NCBI RefSeq assembly: GCF_030552475.1
Contig: NZ_JAUPED010000020.1
Span: 1 to 52,692 of the forward strand
Origin: Mariniflexile sp. AS56
GTDB taxonomy: Bacteria; Bacteroidota; Bacteroidia; Flavobacteriales; Flavobacteriaceae
Direction of reading: 5' to 3'
DNA length: 52,692 bases
Within the stretch, counting starts at the first letter, position 1. Every line of letters begins with the position of its first letter. The notes under the pieces were generated by a model, which was given only the letters and a program-made list of their open reading frames with translations, was not told the DNA's origin and made no database searches. A program made the translations under genes and the position numbers. This document shows positions 34,868-43,317 of this stretch, piece by piece.

Positions 34868-35725
34868 TTAATTTGGGTTATTAATATATCTGTGTGATAT
34901 CTTTAATTCAACATTGCGTTCGCCAACTTTCTCGTTCAATTCTAAAATTGCCCTGCGGTCATTGGACAATGAAAATTTGGGCAACACGTAAACGAATCGT
35001 GTCATCTTACCCTCTGCAATTTTTGACGGTAGATTGTGCTTGTAAATAGGTTCTTGATACAAACTCTGTAGAGATTTCTTTTTTCCTTTTTGTCTTGTTT
35101 CAATCGAAAGGTTCAAGAAATTCAAATCGTAATCCAACGTAGAATTATTCTCAATCTGGATAACGAAGTAGAGTTCTTTTTTATCAAAAACAATATTCTC
35201 AACACTCAAAACAATGCCTTCGTTTCGCTTCTTAATTCGACCTATACGCTGGTTTCTGTTAAGAAGATAAGAGCAGAATTTGTGATAATAATACGTTCTG
35301 TTGTCTATACTATCTTTAATAGTTGCAGTCTGAATAGAATCACTTACTAATGGCTTTTCATTCCCAATACTATTTGATAAAGGAATGAAGTAATTGAGCT
35401 TAGACAGTTGCTTTTTATACCTCACAATATACGAAAAAATTGATCCATTTCTGTTGACTACCAGTAGATTACTTTCTTTCCCAGGCTTTGCCTGAAGTAA
35501 TCCAAAGTATTGTTCTTTCTCACGATTGTAGGTAAAAACAAAATTATCCGAACCAGTTATACCCTGACGTATAGGTTCTGGGAAAAATAGCGCAACATTT
35601 TTAGTGTCGTTTGCGTAAATAGTGTCGAGGACTGTGTTTGTTTGCGTTGTAGCTTGTGCCCAGCACAATCGAGGTGCGATAGCGGACATAATTATAAGAG
35701 CTGAAATAATGATATGCTTTTTCAT
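34868..35725 (-). CDS. traN: Conjugative transposon protein TraN (VirB9-like, DUF4138)
   Basis: The 285-residue protein has a signal peptide (about residues 1-23, ending LCWA-QA). The family core follows: NVALFFPEPIRQGITGSDNFVF, then LLVVNRNGSIFSYIVRY. This is the periplasmic/outer-membrane partner of TraM in the Bacteroidota mating channel. The order traK-traM-traN is the usual one. It starts about 30 bp after traM, with a conserved-looking hairpin in the gap. Confidence 0.88.
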   Translation of the reverse strand: MKKHIIISALIIMSAIAPRLCWAQATTQTNTVLDTIYANDTKNVALFFPEPIRQGITGSDNFVFTYNREKEQYFGLLQAKPGKESNLLVVNRNGSIFSYIVRYKKQLSKLNYFIPLSNSIGNEKPLVSDSIQTATIKDSIDNRTYYYHKFCSYLLNRNQRIGRIKKRNEGIVLSVENIVFDKKELYFVIQIENNSTLDYDLNFLNLSIETRQKGKKKSLQSLYQEPIYKHNLPSKIAEGKMTRFVYVLPKFSLSNDRRAILELNEKVGERNVELKISHRYINNPN

Positions 35726-35743
35726 AAGAGTGCGTTTTTAAAT

Positions 35744-35756
35744 GCCCATTATGGGC
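35744..35756 (-). other. Hairpin directly after the traM stop codon
   Basis: On the minus strand the TGA of traM is followed at once by GCCCAT-A-ATGGGC, then ATTTAAAAA and the traN start. A matching hairpin follows traK with the same position and loop but a swapped base pair (see 36706-36718). Confidence 0.6.
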
Positions 35757-36686
35757 TCATAATTTTGGTTTTAGAATTAATCTGTAATTATTTAGTACGG
35801 TTACTTTTATGTTTCGATTGTTACGCCTAAACACCTTTGTAATTCCGCCTACTTGTGGAACGGTAGGAATATTGATGTCGCTAACAATATCGTCTATAAC
35901 TTCGGTGGTAGCTTCTGCTCGAAAATTGTTTTGTACATAGATGCCCTCACTACCATCCGATAAATCGAAGGCTTTGAGTTTGGTGGGATGATGCTTTATA
36001 TTTTCAATTTCAATTAAAGCCCGATTGGGCTGAAAGCTTATAAATCCAAAAACTGGTGTGTTCTTTGGCATCAATTTGTTATTGATTGTTGCAGCTTTTG
36101 TAAGACGCATTCGCAATCTGGTATTTGCTTTCACAATTTGGTCGCCATCGACAACCACATAAATGGTTTCATCTGTATTGCCAATAATCGAAACTTCGTT
36201 TGGTTTCGGCGAAGCAGCAAAGAACAGTTGATGTTCCAAACCCAATTCTTTAGCTTCTATTTTTTGTTCTCTTTTGATATCGGCTGAGTCTATTTGCTGT
36301 GCAGTATTTTGAGTGATTTTCTTTTGCCCAAAGCTCTGGTGTCGCTTTTCGGAATATTGAATTTTGCCAGCCTCGTAAATACTATCTACGATACGTTTCT
36401 TTTCCTGTTCTGGTAGATCAGGATTGTAAAGACCTGTTGAATCCAAAAATTTTTCATCGTAGATGCTAGGCGCATTATTTTCACGCACTTCTTTTAAATC
36501 ATTGATAGCATCCAGTTTAGAATCATACTCTTTTTGGTTTTCATCTAAATCTGGCACTAAAGTCTGTTCAAGATTTTCATTTTCACTATTATTATCGCCC
36601 ATAACCATCATAGAATAGGAAATTAGGAATATGAAAATCACGACTAATACCGCTGCAAATACTATTTTATTCTTTTCTACTTTCAT
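35757..36686 (-). CDS. traM: Conjugative transposon protein TraM (VirB10-like)
   Basis: The 309-residue protein has an N-terminal membrane anchor (VFAAVLVVIFIFLISYSM, about residues 9-26). An acidic, coiled linker follows, then a C-terminal beta domain with DETIYVVVDGDQIVKANTRL and MPKNTPVFGFISF. These are features of the TraM/VirB10-type scaffold that spans the periplasm. It is shorter than the roughly 400-450 residues usual for CTnDOT-type TraM; the linker is the part that is reduced. It stands between traK and traN. Confidence 0.85.
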   Translation of the reverse strand: MKVEKNKIVFAAVLVVIFIFLISYSMMVMGDNNSENENLEQTLVPDLDENQKEYDSKLDAINDLKEVRENNAPSIYDEKFLDSTGLYNPDLPEQEKKRIVDSIYEAGKIQYSEKRHQSFGQKKITQNTAQQIDSADIKREQKIEAKELGLEHQLFFAASPKPNEVSIIGNTDETIYVVVDGDQIVKANTRLRMRLTKAATINNKLMPKNTPVFGFISFQPNRALIEIENIKHHPTKLKAFDLSDGSEGIYVQNNFRAEATTEVIDDIVSDINIPTVPQVGGITKVFRRNNRNIKVTVLNNYRLILKPKL

Positions 36687-36705
36687 AATCGTGGTTTTTT
36701 TAATT

Positions 36706-36718
36706 GCCGATTATCGGC
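36706..36718 (-). other. Hairpin directly after the traK stop codon
   Basis: On the minus strand the TGA of traK is followed by GCCGAT-A-ATCGGC, then AATTAAAAAAA and the traM leader. Compared with the traM-traN hairpin, one C-G pair has become G-C, so the pairing is kept while the bases differ. Confidence 0.6.
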
Positions 36719-37339
36719 TCAATTTTCATCGTTTAATTTTTTTAAGGTGTTCTCGAAATAGTTTGTAATCAATAATCCGTGTGGATTGTTTGGAAAATTT
36801 CTATCAACTGATATTAAGTTTCCACTAGAAATAAGTTCGTAGGTGTCTATTATTGAACCACGATTGATTTCAAAAATGGTAACGGTTCTAAAGACATACG
36901 TTCCGTTTTGTTCTTCGATTTGTGAGTTTGTGCTCAGCACCTTCTGAACGAGCGAGTATTGAAGTAATCTGTTATAGACGCCATCAGCCTTTTTCTGGCG
37001 ATATAAATTGTCTACAGAACTATTCCCTAGCCAAAGTGCCTTTTCAAGATTCCGTTCGTAATTACTTGCATCGATGTTATAGAAGTAGTTATGAAATAGG
37101 TCTAAATGTGCCAAAGCTTCAACCTTAAAATTCTCTTTTTGGGTAACGAGTTTCAGCGGAATAATACTGCCATCAGTATTAATAGCAAAAGCGCTATTGA
37201 GTGCTTTTTGATTTGTGCTGAATGCCATCCAAAGTGAAAAGATGCTAGATAGCATTGCAAAAATGACAACTGCCAGTACGATAAATCGGTTCAGTTTTAA
37301 GACGGCATAGATGTTTTTATAAGGTGTTTTCATTTTCAT
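36719..37339 (-). CDS. traK: Conjugative transposon protein TraK (VirB8-like)
   Basis: The 206-residue protein has one N-terminal membrane segment (FIVLAVVIFAMLSSIFSLWM, about residues 19-38). The periplasmic domain contains EALAHLDLFHNYFYNIDASNYERN and ends with NYFENTLKKLNDEN, as in Bacteroidota TraK. It would form the inner-membrane platform of the channel. It starts 5 bp after traJ. Confidence 0.88.
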   Translation of the reverse strand: MKMKTPYKNIYAVLKLNRFIVLAVVIFAMLSSIFSLWMAFSTNQKALNSAFAINTDGSIIPLKLVTQKENFKVEALAHLDLFHNYFYNIDASNYERNLEKALWLGNSSVDNLYRQKKADGVYNRLLQYSLVQKVLSTNSQIEEQNGTYVFRTVTIFEINRGSIIDTYELISSGNLISVDRNFPNNPHGLLITNYFENTLKKLNDEN

Positions 37340-37344
37340 TGGAA

Positions 37345-38187
37345 TTAACTGGTAAACAATCTGAGCGTGAACGATGTGGCGCGTTTGTATAATTTGAATT
37401 TTAGGAAGACAATAAAAAATACCGACCCTAACTGAACCACAGGTGCAAAAAAGCCCTGGCCAACATCTGTACCAAAAAGGTTAGTCCAGAAATTAGTGTT
37501 GATTTCAGTATAGAGCGCATTTACAAATACATTGACCAAAAAGAAGGCAGGCACCAACATATACACCGCAGCATATAACTTAAAAAACGTGTAGGCAAGC
37601 GAACGAAATTTTTCAAAAACCGCTAGACTAATTACCAAAGGAAAAAAGGCTTGCATTATACCCAATAAGAAGTAGCGTTCCGCAAGGAATAGTGGGTAGA
37701 TGAACAAATCCAAAATCCAAAGAAAAAGGCTAACGATAAATGCAAATATTTTGAATCCGTAGAGTGGTGTTACCAATGCTTCATATAAGAGCGTCATAGC
37801 AGCTTGCGCTACCTCGATGATACTTACATCTTCTTCAATGGGAATATCTTGCATCTGCAACGGTAATAAAGCAGGTGCTGTACCACGATATTGCGCTTCT
37901 ATCGAAACCAAGATACTATCGAAAAAGCCTAATACTTGTGTCGAGAATATGACTAGAACAACAATTGCAAAATTCTTCATCAATTCCCCAGGACTCAATC
38001 CCCAAGTATAGCCATCCTTATCTGCAACACCTTCATTATACTTTTTAAGGATATTAATTAAAAAGAACAGAACAGCAAGCGTTTTCATTCCGGCAATAGT
38101 GTATTGCGAGAAGCTGCTGTTCTGTATGGTTTGAAACACCGCATCGATGTATTCCAGTCCAATCCCTAAAAGTATGGTTGCGGTCAT
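37345..38187 (-). CDS. traJ: Conjugative transposon protein TraJ (VirB6-like)
   Basis: The 280-residue protein has about six hydrophobic segments, for example FAIVVLVIFSTQVLGFF and IFAFIVSLFLWILDLFIYPLF, separated by short charged loops. The YFLLGIMQAFFPLVISLAVFEKF region is typical of TraJ. It would form the polytopic inner-membrane part of the channel. It is shorter than the roughly 330 residues common in CTnDOT-type elements. It lies between traI and traK with 2- and 5-bp gaps. Confidence 0.85.
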   Translation of the reverse strand: MTATILLGIGLEYIDAVFQTIQNSSFSQYTIAGMKTLAVLFFLINILKKYNEGVADKDGYTWGLSPGELMKNFAIVVLVIFSTQVLGFFDSILVSIEAQYRGTAPALLPLQMQDIPIEEDVSIIEVAQAAMTLLYEALVTPLYGFKIFAFIVSLFLWILDLFIYPLFLAERYFLLGIMQAFFPLVISLAVFEKFRSLAYTFFKLYAAVYMLVPAFFLVNVFVNALYTEINTNFWTNLFGTDVGQGFFAPVVQLGSVFFIVFLKFKLYKRATSFTLRLFTS

Positions 38188-38189
38188 TT

Positions 38190-38759
38190 TTAATATTCCG
38201 TTTCTCTGTTATTTACTTTATCCTGCATTTTTCTGAAGGAAATAATATCCTTGTAGCGTTTCGTTTTTGTCTGAATATTGGAAACCATTTCTTTCGATTC
38301 CAATTCTTTTTCTTTTAAAACTTCCGCACGTTCAGCATCGGTCATTTTTAGATTATCGCTAGATAGTATTTCGCCCATAAAGTCAACGGCGTCCAATGAG
38401 TTTTGAACTATCGCATCAAAGGATTGTGCAACCCGAGTAACTTCCTCTGGTTTGATGTAAGGCGAGTTCAGGATGTCTTGTAAATCATTCTGCATTACAT
38501 TGATAAGGCGCTGATTGTTTTGTGCTATTTCTTGAACCGCTCTAAGTTGTTGTACCACACTTGATACTTTCTCGACGCTCTCTTTTGCATCTTTTAAAAA
38601 TTTTACAGACTTAATCATTTGAGCTGTCTGTTTACCAGATTCTACAAGTTGTTTTATCAAACTGACAAAATTGGTATTGTCATAAGTTGGCATTCCCTGG
38701 GCTTTAATATTTAAGCTAAACAGTAATGCGATTGCGAGTACTAAGATTTTTGTTTTCAT
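38190..38759 (-). CDS. traI: TraI-like secreted conjugation protein
   Basis: The 189-residue protein has a clear signal peptide (ILVLAIALLFSLNIKAQG). A long amphipathic helical body follows, with SGKQTAQMIKSVKFLKDAKE and VVQQLRAVQEIAQNNQRLI. Its place between the VirB4-type ATPase and TraJ is that of TraI (DUF4141) or a VirB5-like pilus-tip protein. The family call rests on position, signal peptide and helical content. Confidence 0.7.
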   Translation of the reverse strand: MKTKILVLAIALLFSLNIKAQGMPTYDNTNFVSLIKQLVESGKQTAQMIKSVKFLKDAKESVEKVSSVVQQLRAVQEIAQNNQRLINVMQNDLQDILNSPYIKPEEVTRVAQSFDAIVQNSLDAVDFMGEILSSDNLKMTDAERAEVLKEKELESKEMVSNIQTKTKRYKDIISFRKMQDKVNNRETEY

Positions 38760-38770
38760 TGTTTTTATAT

Positions 38771-41167
38771 TTAAGATGTGAATTGAATTATTGCTTTTTC
38801 CATATCGTTATGCTCATTGTAGAGCTTCATTATTTCTTCATTTTCCTGTCCATCTGTCAAGTAAGCTGCATAGACTTCCTTTGGAACTTCAAGACGGAAA
38901 ATGTTACTTTCCTTTCCGATTTTGATAAACATTTCTGTGTACTTCCGTGGTCCAGAAAGGTTGTTTTTAATGGACTTTAATTGGTTCAAATCGTGGCTCG
39001 AAAGATTTAGCCTTTTGACTAATTCGTCATAGCCTTTTTCATTGTTTAGGCTATAAATGACTTGTGTATTTTCTAATATGCTTGCGGATGTTGAATTATT
39101 CGGTAGCTGATTAATTGATTGTAGAATAATCCCAATAGCACCATTTTGTTTACGAATAGCTTGGTAGTAGAATTCCACACTTTCCAGTACGTTGTCAAAC
39201 TTTAACTGTTTGGCAAACTCATCAAATAGGATGATACCTTTTTCAGCTCTATTCTTCCAAATGGTTCTTTGGATAGCTGACTTAATCAACTTCAACATTA
39301 CGGACAAGATTTCCTTGTTATCCTTTACTTCATCCAGTTCAAAAACAATCAATCGTTTGTCCTCAATCTTATAGGTCTGGTCTTCGCTTACCTCAAACAA
39401 GAAGCTGTATAGACCATCGCCGACATATTCGGACATTACGTGCAAAAAGCTTGTGACGTTGAAGTAGTCGGGATGGATTTTTAGAATGTTTAGAAGGTCT
39501 TTTTGGTTTATTTCTATAAAGCTGTAAAAACCATCCAATGAGTGATTTTCCGGTGTGCTATCGTAATAATGTTTCAGTATTTTCTTGACAGAAACAGATT
39601 GTGCCTTGGTCACTTTTAAATCTGAAGCGAACAGTTCAAACAGGAAAACGGGCAAGTCTTCCAACCGTTCCGGTGTCAAATCTTTTACATCGCTGATGTA
39701 AAAAGGATTGATACCTAAGTTCTTTCCGCTTTCATATCTGAGTACGGTATATTTCTCAGGATATAGTTTTGCAAATTTGGTGTAAGAACCACCCAAGTCG
39801 ATGATGACCAGACGGACACCACTTTCAAAATATTGACGTAAAATATTATTGGCCAAAAACGATTTCCCTTCGCCCGTTGGTGCGAAAATGGCGAAGTTTC
39901 GTGCTTTTATACGTTTCTTGCGTTCGTCCCAAACATCTTTTAGAACAGGTACATTATGTTCTCTATCATTGAAGATGATTCCGGTAGCATCTGAGTTGTA
40001 ATTCGTATTGTTGATAAACAGGCATAAAGCGTGCTTTAAATCTGTCACATATAAATCGTTATTTGAAAAGTTGGATGAAAAACAGCAGTAACTATTAAGG
40101 ATGTAGTTCTTCCGTTCTTCGCCTCTTGGATAGTATGGGATAATGTCCAGTTCTTTAAACTCAGTTTTAATTTTTGAACCGATTCGGCTTAAATTTTCAG
40201 GGTTCTTATCCCAATACACAATGTTTAGATGACCACGGATTATTCGTGCATTATCATCGGCATTAATCTGGTCGAGAATGTGTTGAATTTTGCCTAGTAC
40301 GACTTTGTTCTGAGAGCCGAAATTGGAACTTTTGTTCAGTTCTTCAACTTTCTTATCAAGCAGCTTGCGCCACTTCTGTTTGTCATCCAAATACAAGATT
40401 TGATTGACTATGTGATTCTCATTAAGCGTAAGCCCTAAGCCATCAATAAACCCTTGATGAAACACAAAATCGTCAGATGTGAATTTCTCATTGGTCTTGC
40501 TACTCTGTACACTTTCGCCAAAGCACAGTTCGCTATTGATAGCCAGGGCATCAAAATGGTTTTCGCCAATATTGACGCTTTTTTTATCTAGTATGATATC
40601 GGTATCAAACCCATCATTGAAGCCATTGAAATAGCCATTTGTGAGTTGCTGTATCTCTTTCGCTTTAAGCGATACGAAGGTCATCTTTCGGCTATTGTTT
40701 ATAAAGGAGATAGAATCGCTTACTGAACCGATGAAGCTCTTAACGTTATCATCCAATTGTTGAACAATTCCTTTGGAAACTTTACGAAAAGGGTTGACAT
40801 ATTTTGAATTATTCAACGCTTTGTTCTTAGTGAGCGTAAAGAACAAAAAGCAACGATGTTCCATATAATCACGCCCTTTGAAGTGGTCGTGGGTCGCTTT
40901 TTCTAAAAAGGTTGTATTCGGAAGCTTTTCTGAAGTGTATGTTTTCTTTAGGTAGATATCCTGTTTTTGAACCACCGTACCAATGGGCAATGATTTTAAA
41001 GCCTGAAACCAAGCACCGTGTATGTCCTCGAAGTCTTTTTCAGATAGTGAATAGATTTCTGGTAGCGTTCCTTCATAGCATAGGACGACATTACCATTAT
41101 TGGCAAATATGATATTGTCTTGAATATCCGTAATAGGGTTATATGCTGAAAGATTAATCTTGTTCAT
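38771..41167 (-). CDS. traG: Conjugation ATPase TraG (VirB4-like)
   Basis: The 798-residue protein powers assembly of the mating channel. Walker A is FAPTGEGKSFLA at about residue 430, Walker B is IILFDEFAKQL at about 648, and VIIDLGGSYTKFAKLY follows Walker A as in VirB4 proteins. The N-terminal region starts with the family-like NGNVVLCYEGTLPEIYSLSE. Its start overlaps traF by 14 bp. The next gene, traI, follows after 11 bp. Confidence 0.93.
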   Translation of the reverse strand: MNKINLSAYNPITDIQDNIIFANNGNVVLCYEGTLPEIYSLSEKDFEDIHGAWFQALKSLPIGTVVQKQDIYLKKTYTSEKLPNTTFLEKATHDHFKGRDYMEHRCFLFFTLTKNKALNNSKYVNPFRKVSKGIVQQLDDNVKSFIGSVSDSISFINNSRKMTFVSLKAKEIQQLTNGYFNGFNDGFDTDIILDKKSVNIGENHFDALAINSELCFGESVQSSKTNEKFTSDDFVFHQGFIDGLGLTLNENHIVNQILYLDDKQKWRKLLDKKVEELNKSSNFGSQNKVVLGKIQHILDQINADDNARIIRGHLNIVYWDKNPENLSRIGSKIKTEFKELDIIPYYPRGEERKNYILNSYCCFSSNFSNNDLYVTDLKHALCLFINNTNYNSDATGIIFNDREHNVPVLKDVWDERKKRIKARNFAIFAPTGEGKSFLANNILRQYFESGVRLVIIDLGGSYTKFAKLYPEKYTVLRYESGKNLGINPFYISDVKDLTPERLEDLPVFLFELFASDLKVTKAQSVSVKKILKHYYDSTPENHSLDGFYSFIEINQKDLLNILKIHPDYFNVTSFLHVMSEYVGDGLYSFLFEVSEDQTYKIEDKRLIVFELDEVKDNKEILSVMLKLIKSAIQRTIWKNRAEKGIILFDEFAKQLKFDNVLESVEFYYQAIRKQNGAIGIILQSINQLPNNSTSASILENTQVIYSLNNEKGYDELVKRLNLSSHDLNQLKSIKNNLSGPRKYTEMFIKIGKESNIFRLEVPKEVYAAYLTDGQENEEIMKLYNEHNDMEKAIIQFTS

Positions 41168-41438
41168 AATCGAAGCCAGAATTTCTTTTGTTACTTATTA
41201 TTTTAGGGAAGGCTTTAGCTGTTTGAAAAAGTTGTGGATTATTAGCCATCCTTGTAAGAGCAATGTATAAGGCTGCATTAAAAACCATAACACCTATTAT
41301 AATTAAGAAGCTGAATGAAAAAATGATGATTAATAACGAAGCAAGAATCGCAACCATCATTAATGCAAACAAGGAAATAGGCAACCCAAAAATGACCGCC
41401 CGTTTCCTGATGTTTTTATAGACCTCAAACTTCTTCAT
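41154..41438 (-). CDS. traF: Conjugative transposon protein TraF (VirB3-like, DUF4133)
   Basis: The 94-residue protein begins with KFEVYKNIRKRAVIFGLP. It has two adjacent membrane segments at about residues 22-60 (LFALMMVAILASLLIIIF, FLIIIGVMVFNAALYIAL), as in TraF. It overlaps traG by 14 bp and follows traE by 2 bp. Confidence 0.87.
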   Translation of the reverse strand: MKKFEVYKNIRKRAVIFGLPISLFALMMVAILASLLIIIFSFSFLIIIGVMVFNAALYIALTRMANNPQLFQTAKAFPKIISNKRNSGFDYEQD

Positions 41439-41440
41439 AG

Positions 41441-41728
41441 TTACACTACGATTCCGATTAAGTATGTGAAGATGCCGACTACTGCGCCAGCAATCAAAAC
41501 AAATACTAGTACTCTAGTAATTCCTTTTTTAAGGTCTGCATTTTCCCCAAAGAAATGTCCTGCATTAAACAGGAAGCCAACTAGGAAGATGACACCTAAT
41601 AAAATTGGAAAAATAGTTCTGATAGTATCGCCAACATCATTAACTGAATCTTCAATACCACCAATTTGAGCAAAAAGCGAAGTGGATAAGAGCGAAAGAA
41701 ATGATGCTAAATAGAGTGATTTTTTCAT
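41441..41728 (-). CDS. traE: Conjugative transposon protein TraE (VirB2-like, DUF4134)
   Basis: The 95-residue protein has a signal peptide (YLASFLSLLSTSLFAQ) and two later hydrophobic segments (IFPILLGVIFLVGFLFNAGH, VLVFVLIAGAVVGIFTYLIG). This is the plan of TraE, the pilin-like subunit. It is the first gene of the leftward tra operon. Its promoter must lie in the 183-bp gap shared with the divergent amidase gene. That gap is very AT-rich, and I see no certain TAnnTTTG box. Confidence 0.87.
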   Translation of the reverse strand: MKKSLYLASFLSLLSTSLFAQIGGIEDSVNDVGDTIRTIFPILLGVIFLVGFLFNAGHFFGENADLKKGITRVLVFVLIAGAVVGIFTYLIGIVV

Positions 41729-41911
41729 AATAAAATTGTTTGAATTTTTATGTTGTTTTCGTTATTAGAAATTTACATATATTTGAACATAAAATACTGT
41801 AAATCAGTAATTTGTGAATAAAATATTATTTGAAATCAATTGAATTTAATTGCTATTATTTAGTATCAAATGCTATGAATTTTTGAAAGGAAGTTGTTGA
41901 TAACCTGAAAA

Positions 41912-42547
41912 TTGAAAATGAAAAAAGTACTCAAAAACGTCAGTTTTATCTTTTTGATTCTAAAAATGTGCATCATTTTTGGACAAGAATCGAGTACTCA
42001 AAAAAGAATAATTATTGATGTTGGACACGGTGGAAAAGATACTGGAGCAATAGGAATAAATAAAATCCAAGAAAAGGACATCGTATTGGATATTGCGAAT
42101 GCTATTTTGAAGCTAAATAATGAATCAGTTAAGCCTTTGGATATTTATTTGACCAGGTACAGAGATACACTTATTTCATTATCTGATAGAATAAGGCTCG
42201 CCAAAATCTTAAAAGCAGATTTATTTGTGTCGTTGCATTGTAATCATTCGGATAATCCAAATGCAAGAGGAATTGAAGTTTATGCTTCAAAGAAACAAGC
42301 GAAGTATTCTAAAGAATCTGTTTTTGTCGGCTATCAAATTGAAAAAATGCTTTGCACAGCGATAGGATATGAAAGTAGAGGTGTGAAGTTTGCCAACTTT
42401 CAAGTGCTTCGAGAAACAGTTGGTTTTTGTCCTTCCGTGCTTTTGGAATTGGGTTTCTTATCTAATAAAGATGAAGGTACTTATATTTCAAATGCTACCA
42501 ATATTCAATTCGCTGCCAACGCTATTTTACTATCAATACAAAACTAA
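41912..42547 (+). CDS. N-acetylmuramoyl-L-alanine amidase (Amidase_3)
   Basis: The 211-residue protein has an N-terminal hydrophobic signal (about residues 8-26) and a zinc amidase domain. IIIDVGHGGKDTGAIG supplies the first histidine and KIQEKDIVLD a glutamate. FVSLHCNHSDNPNARGIEVY supplies the second histidine, and VLLELGFLSNKDE the catalytic glutamate. It cuts the peptide from the glycan strand in the periplasm. Divergent to traE, it most likely opens the wall locally for the transfer channel, as lytic enzymes of other conjugation systems do. Confidence 0.9.
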   Translation: MKMKKVLKNVSFIFLILKMCIIFGQESSTQKRIIIDVGHGGKDTGAIGINKIQEKDIVLDIANAILKLNNESVKPLDIYLTRYRDTLISLSDRIRLAKILKADLFVSLHCNHSDNPNARGIEVYASKKQAKYSKESVFVGYQIEKMLCTAIGYESRGVKFANFQVLRETVGFCPSVLLELGFLSNKDEGTYISNATNIQFAANAILLSIQN

Positions 42548-42554
42548 TATTATT

Positions 42555-42653
42555 ATGAAAGACATATTTTTAGAGTTAACCGAAAGTTTAAAAGCGATTA
42601 TAGTGCAATTTATTTCAGAAGTGATTTTGTTATATAAATCCTTCAGAAGTTAG
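42555..42653 (+). CDS. Possible small gene, 32 residues
   Basis: The frame MKDIFLELTESLKAIIVQF continues to ISEVILLYKSFRS and stops. It starts 7 bp after the amidase stop and ends just before the convergent AAA gene. The peptide is an amphipathic to hydrophobic helix with a basic end, like small membrane-active or phage-lysis-associated peptides. There is no ribosome-binding site to support it. Confidence 0.35.
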   Translation: MKDIFLELTESLKAIIVQFISEVILLYKSFRS

Positions 42654-42654
42654 A

Positions 42655-43317
42655 TTACTTCCGCTTGTCGCCAGCCTTAGTGTCAAACGCAATTAAGTTA
42701 AATAGTTCTCGCATTCTGCTACGAACCCGATTGCCGTAGCGTTCTTCCAGTTCTTCAGCATTGAGATTTGTGGTAGCGTGTGTCTTGATTTTATGTTTGG
42801 TCTGAAGATAAAGTTCATATCGGGAAAGCAACACTTCGCCCATTACGTTCAAGTCTTTGCCATAGAATCTTCCGGCAGGTTCAATGCCTAAATCATCAAA
42901 GCAATAAAATCTGGTATTGCCATAGTCTTCAATAGTTTTAAAACCAAGGTGGTTAAAACTGAAAGCCACGTTCCTGCAAGGAATCATTTCGTAAGGCTTT
43001 TGCATTGGTACGATATGTCGAAGTAGCTTCATCAATGTAGTCTTTCCACATCCTACAGGTCCAGAAAGTAAAATGCCTTTGTCGATATCAATTCCGTTCT
43101 TTTCACAATTTTCTTTGTCCTTGATGAAATAATGGCAGAGTTTACGAATGATAACCGTGTCCTCGTCATAGATTCTAAATTGTTGACCAAATAATTTCGA
43201 TCCCTTTGCATTTAGATAAATTAGGATTTTGTCAAAATCGTAAAGAACGCTTTTGCCATCAAACTTTCCGAGCGAGTATTCCACGCCACTTTCGATAATT
43301 TTAGAGGGGTTGTCCAT
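42655..43317 (-). CDS. AAA ATPase of the replication module (DnaC/helicase-loader-like)
   Basis: The product has Walker A LLSGPVGCGKTTLMKLL and a Walker B-like FYCFDDLGIEPAG, then ATTNLNAEELEERYGNRVRSRM with an arginine-finger region (RSRMREL). This is the pattern of DnaC/IstB-type helicase loaders. I chose the ATG at 43317 (MDNPSKIIES). An upstream in-frame start at 43392 would add a basic, low-complexity stretch and overlap the initiator gene by 92 bp; the chosen start overlaps it by 17 bp. Together with the winged-helix initiator upstream it forms the replication module of the ICE. Confidence 0.8.
   Translation of the reverse strand: MDNPSKIIESGVEYSLGKFDGKSVLYDFDKILIYLNAKGSKLFGQQFRIYDEDTVIIRKLCHYFIKDKENCEKNGIDIDKGILLSGPVGCGKTTLMKLLRHIVPMQKPYEMIPCRNVAFSFNHLGFKTIEDYGNTRFYCFDDLGIEPAGRFYGKDLNVMGEVLLSRYELYLQTKHKIKTHATTNLNAEELEERYGNRVRSRMRELFNLIAFDTKAGDKRK

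Noticed and set aside
35090-35350. Plus-strand frame opposite traN
   Set aside because: It is the mirror of a strongly supported gene and has no recognisable features; the same holds for other antisense frames in the giant defence genes.
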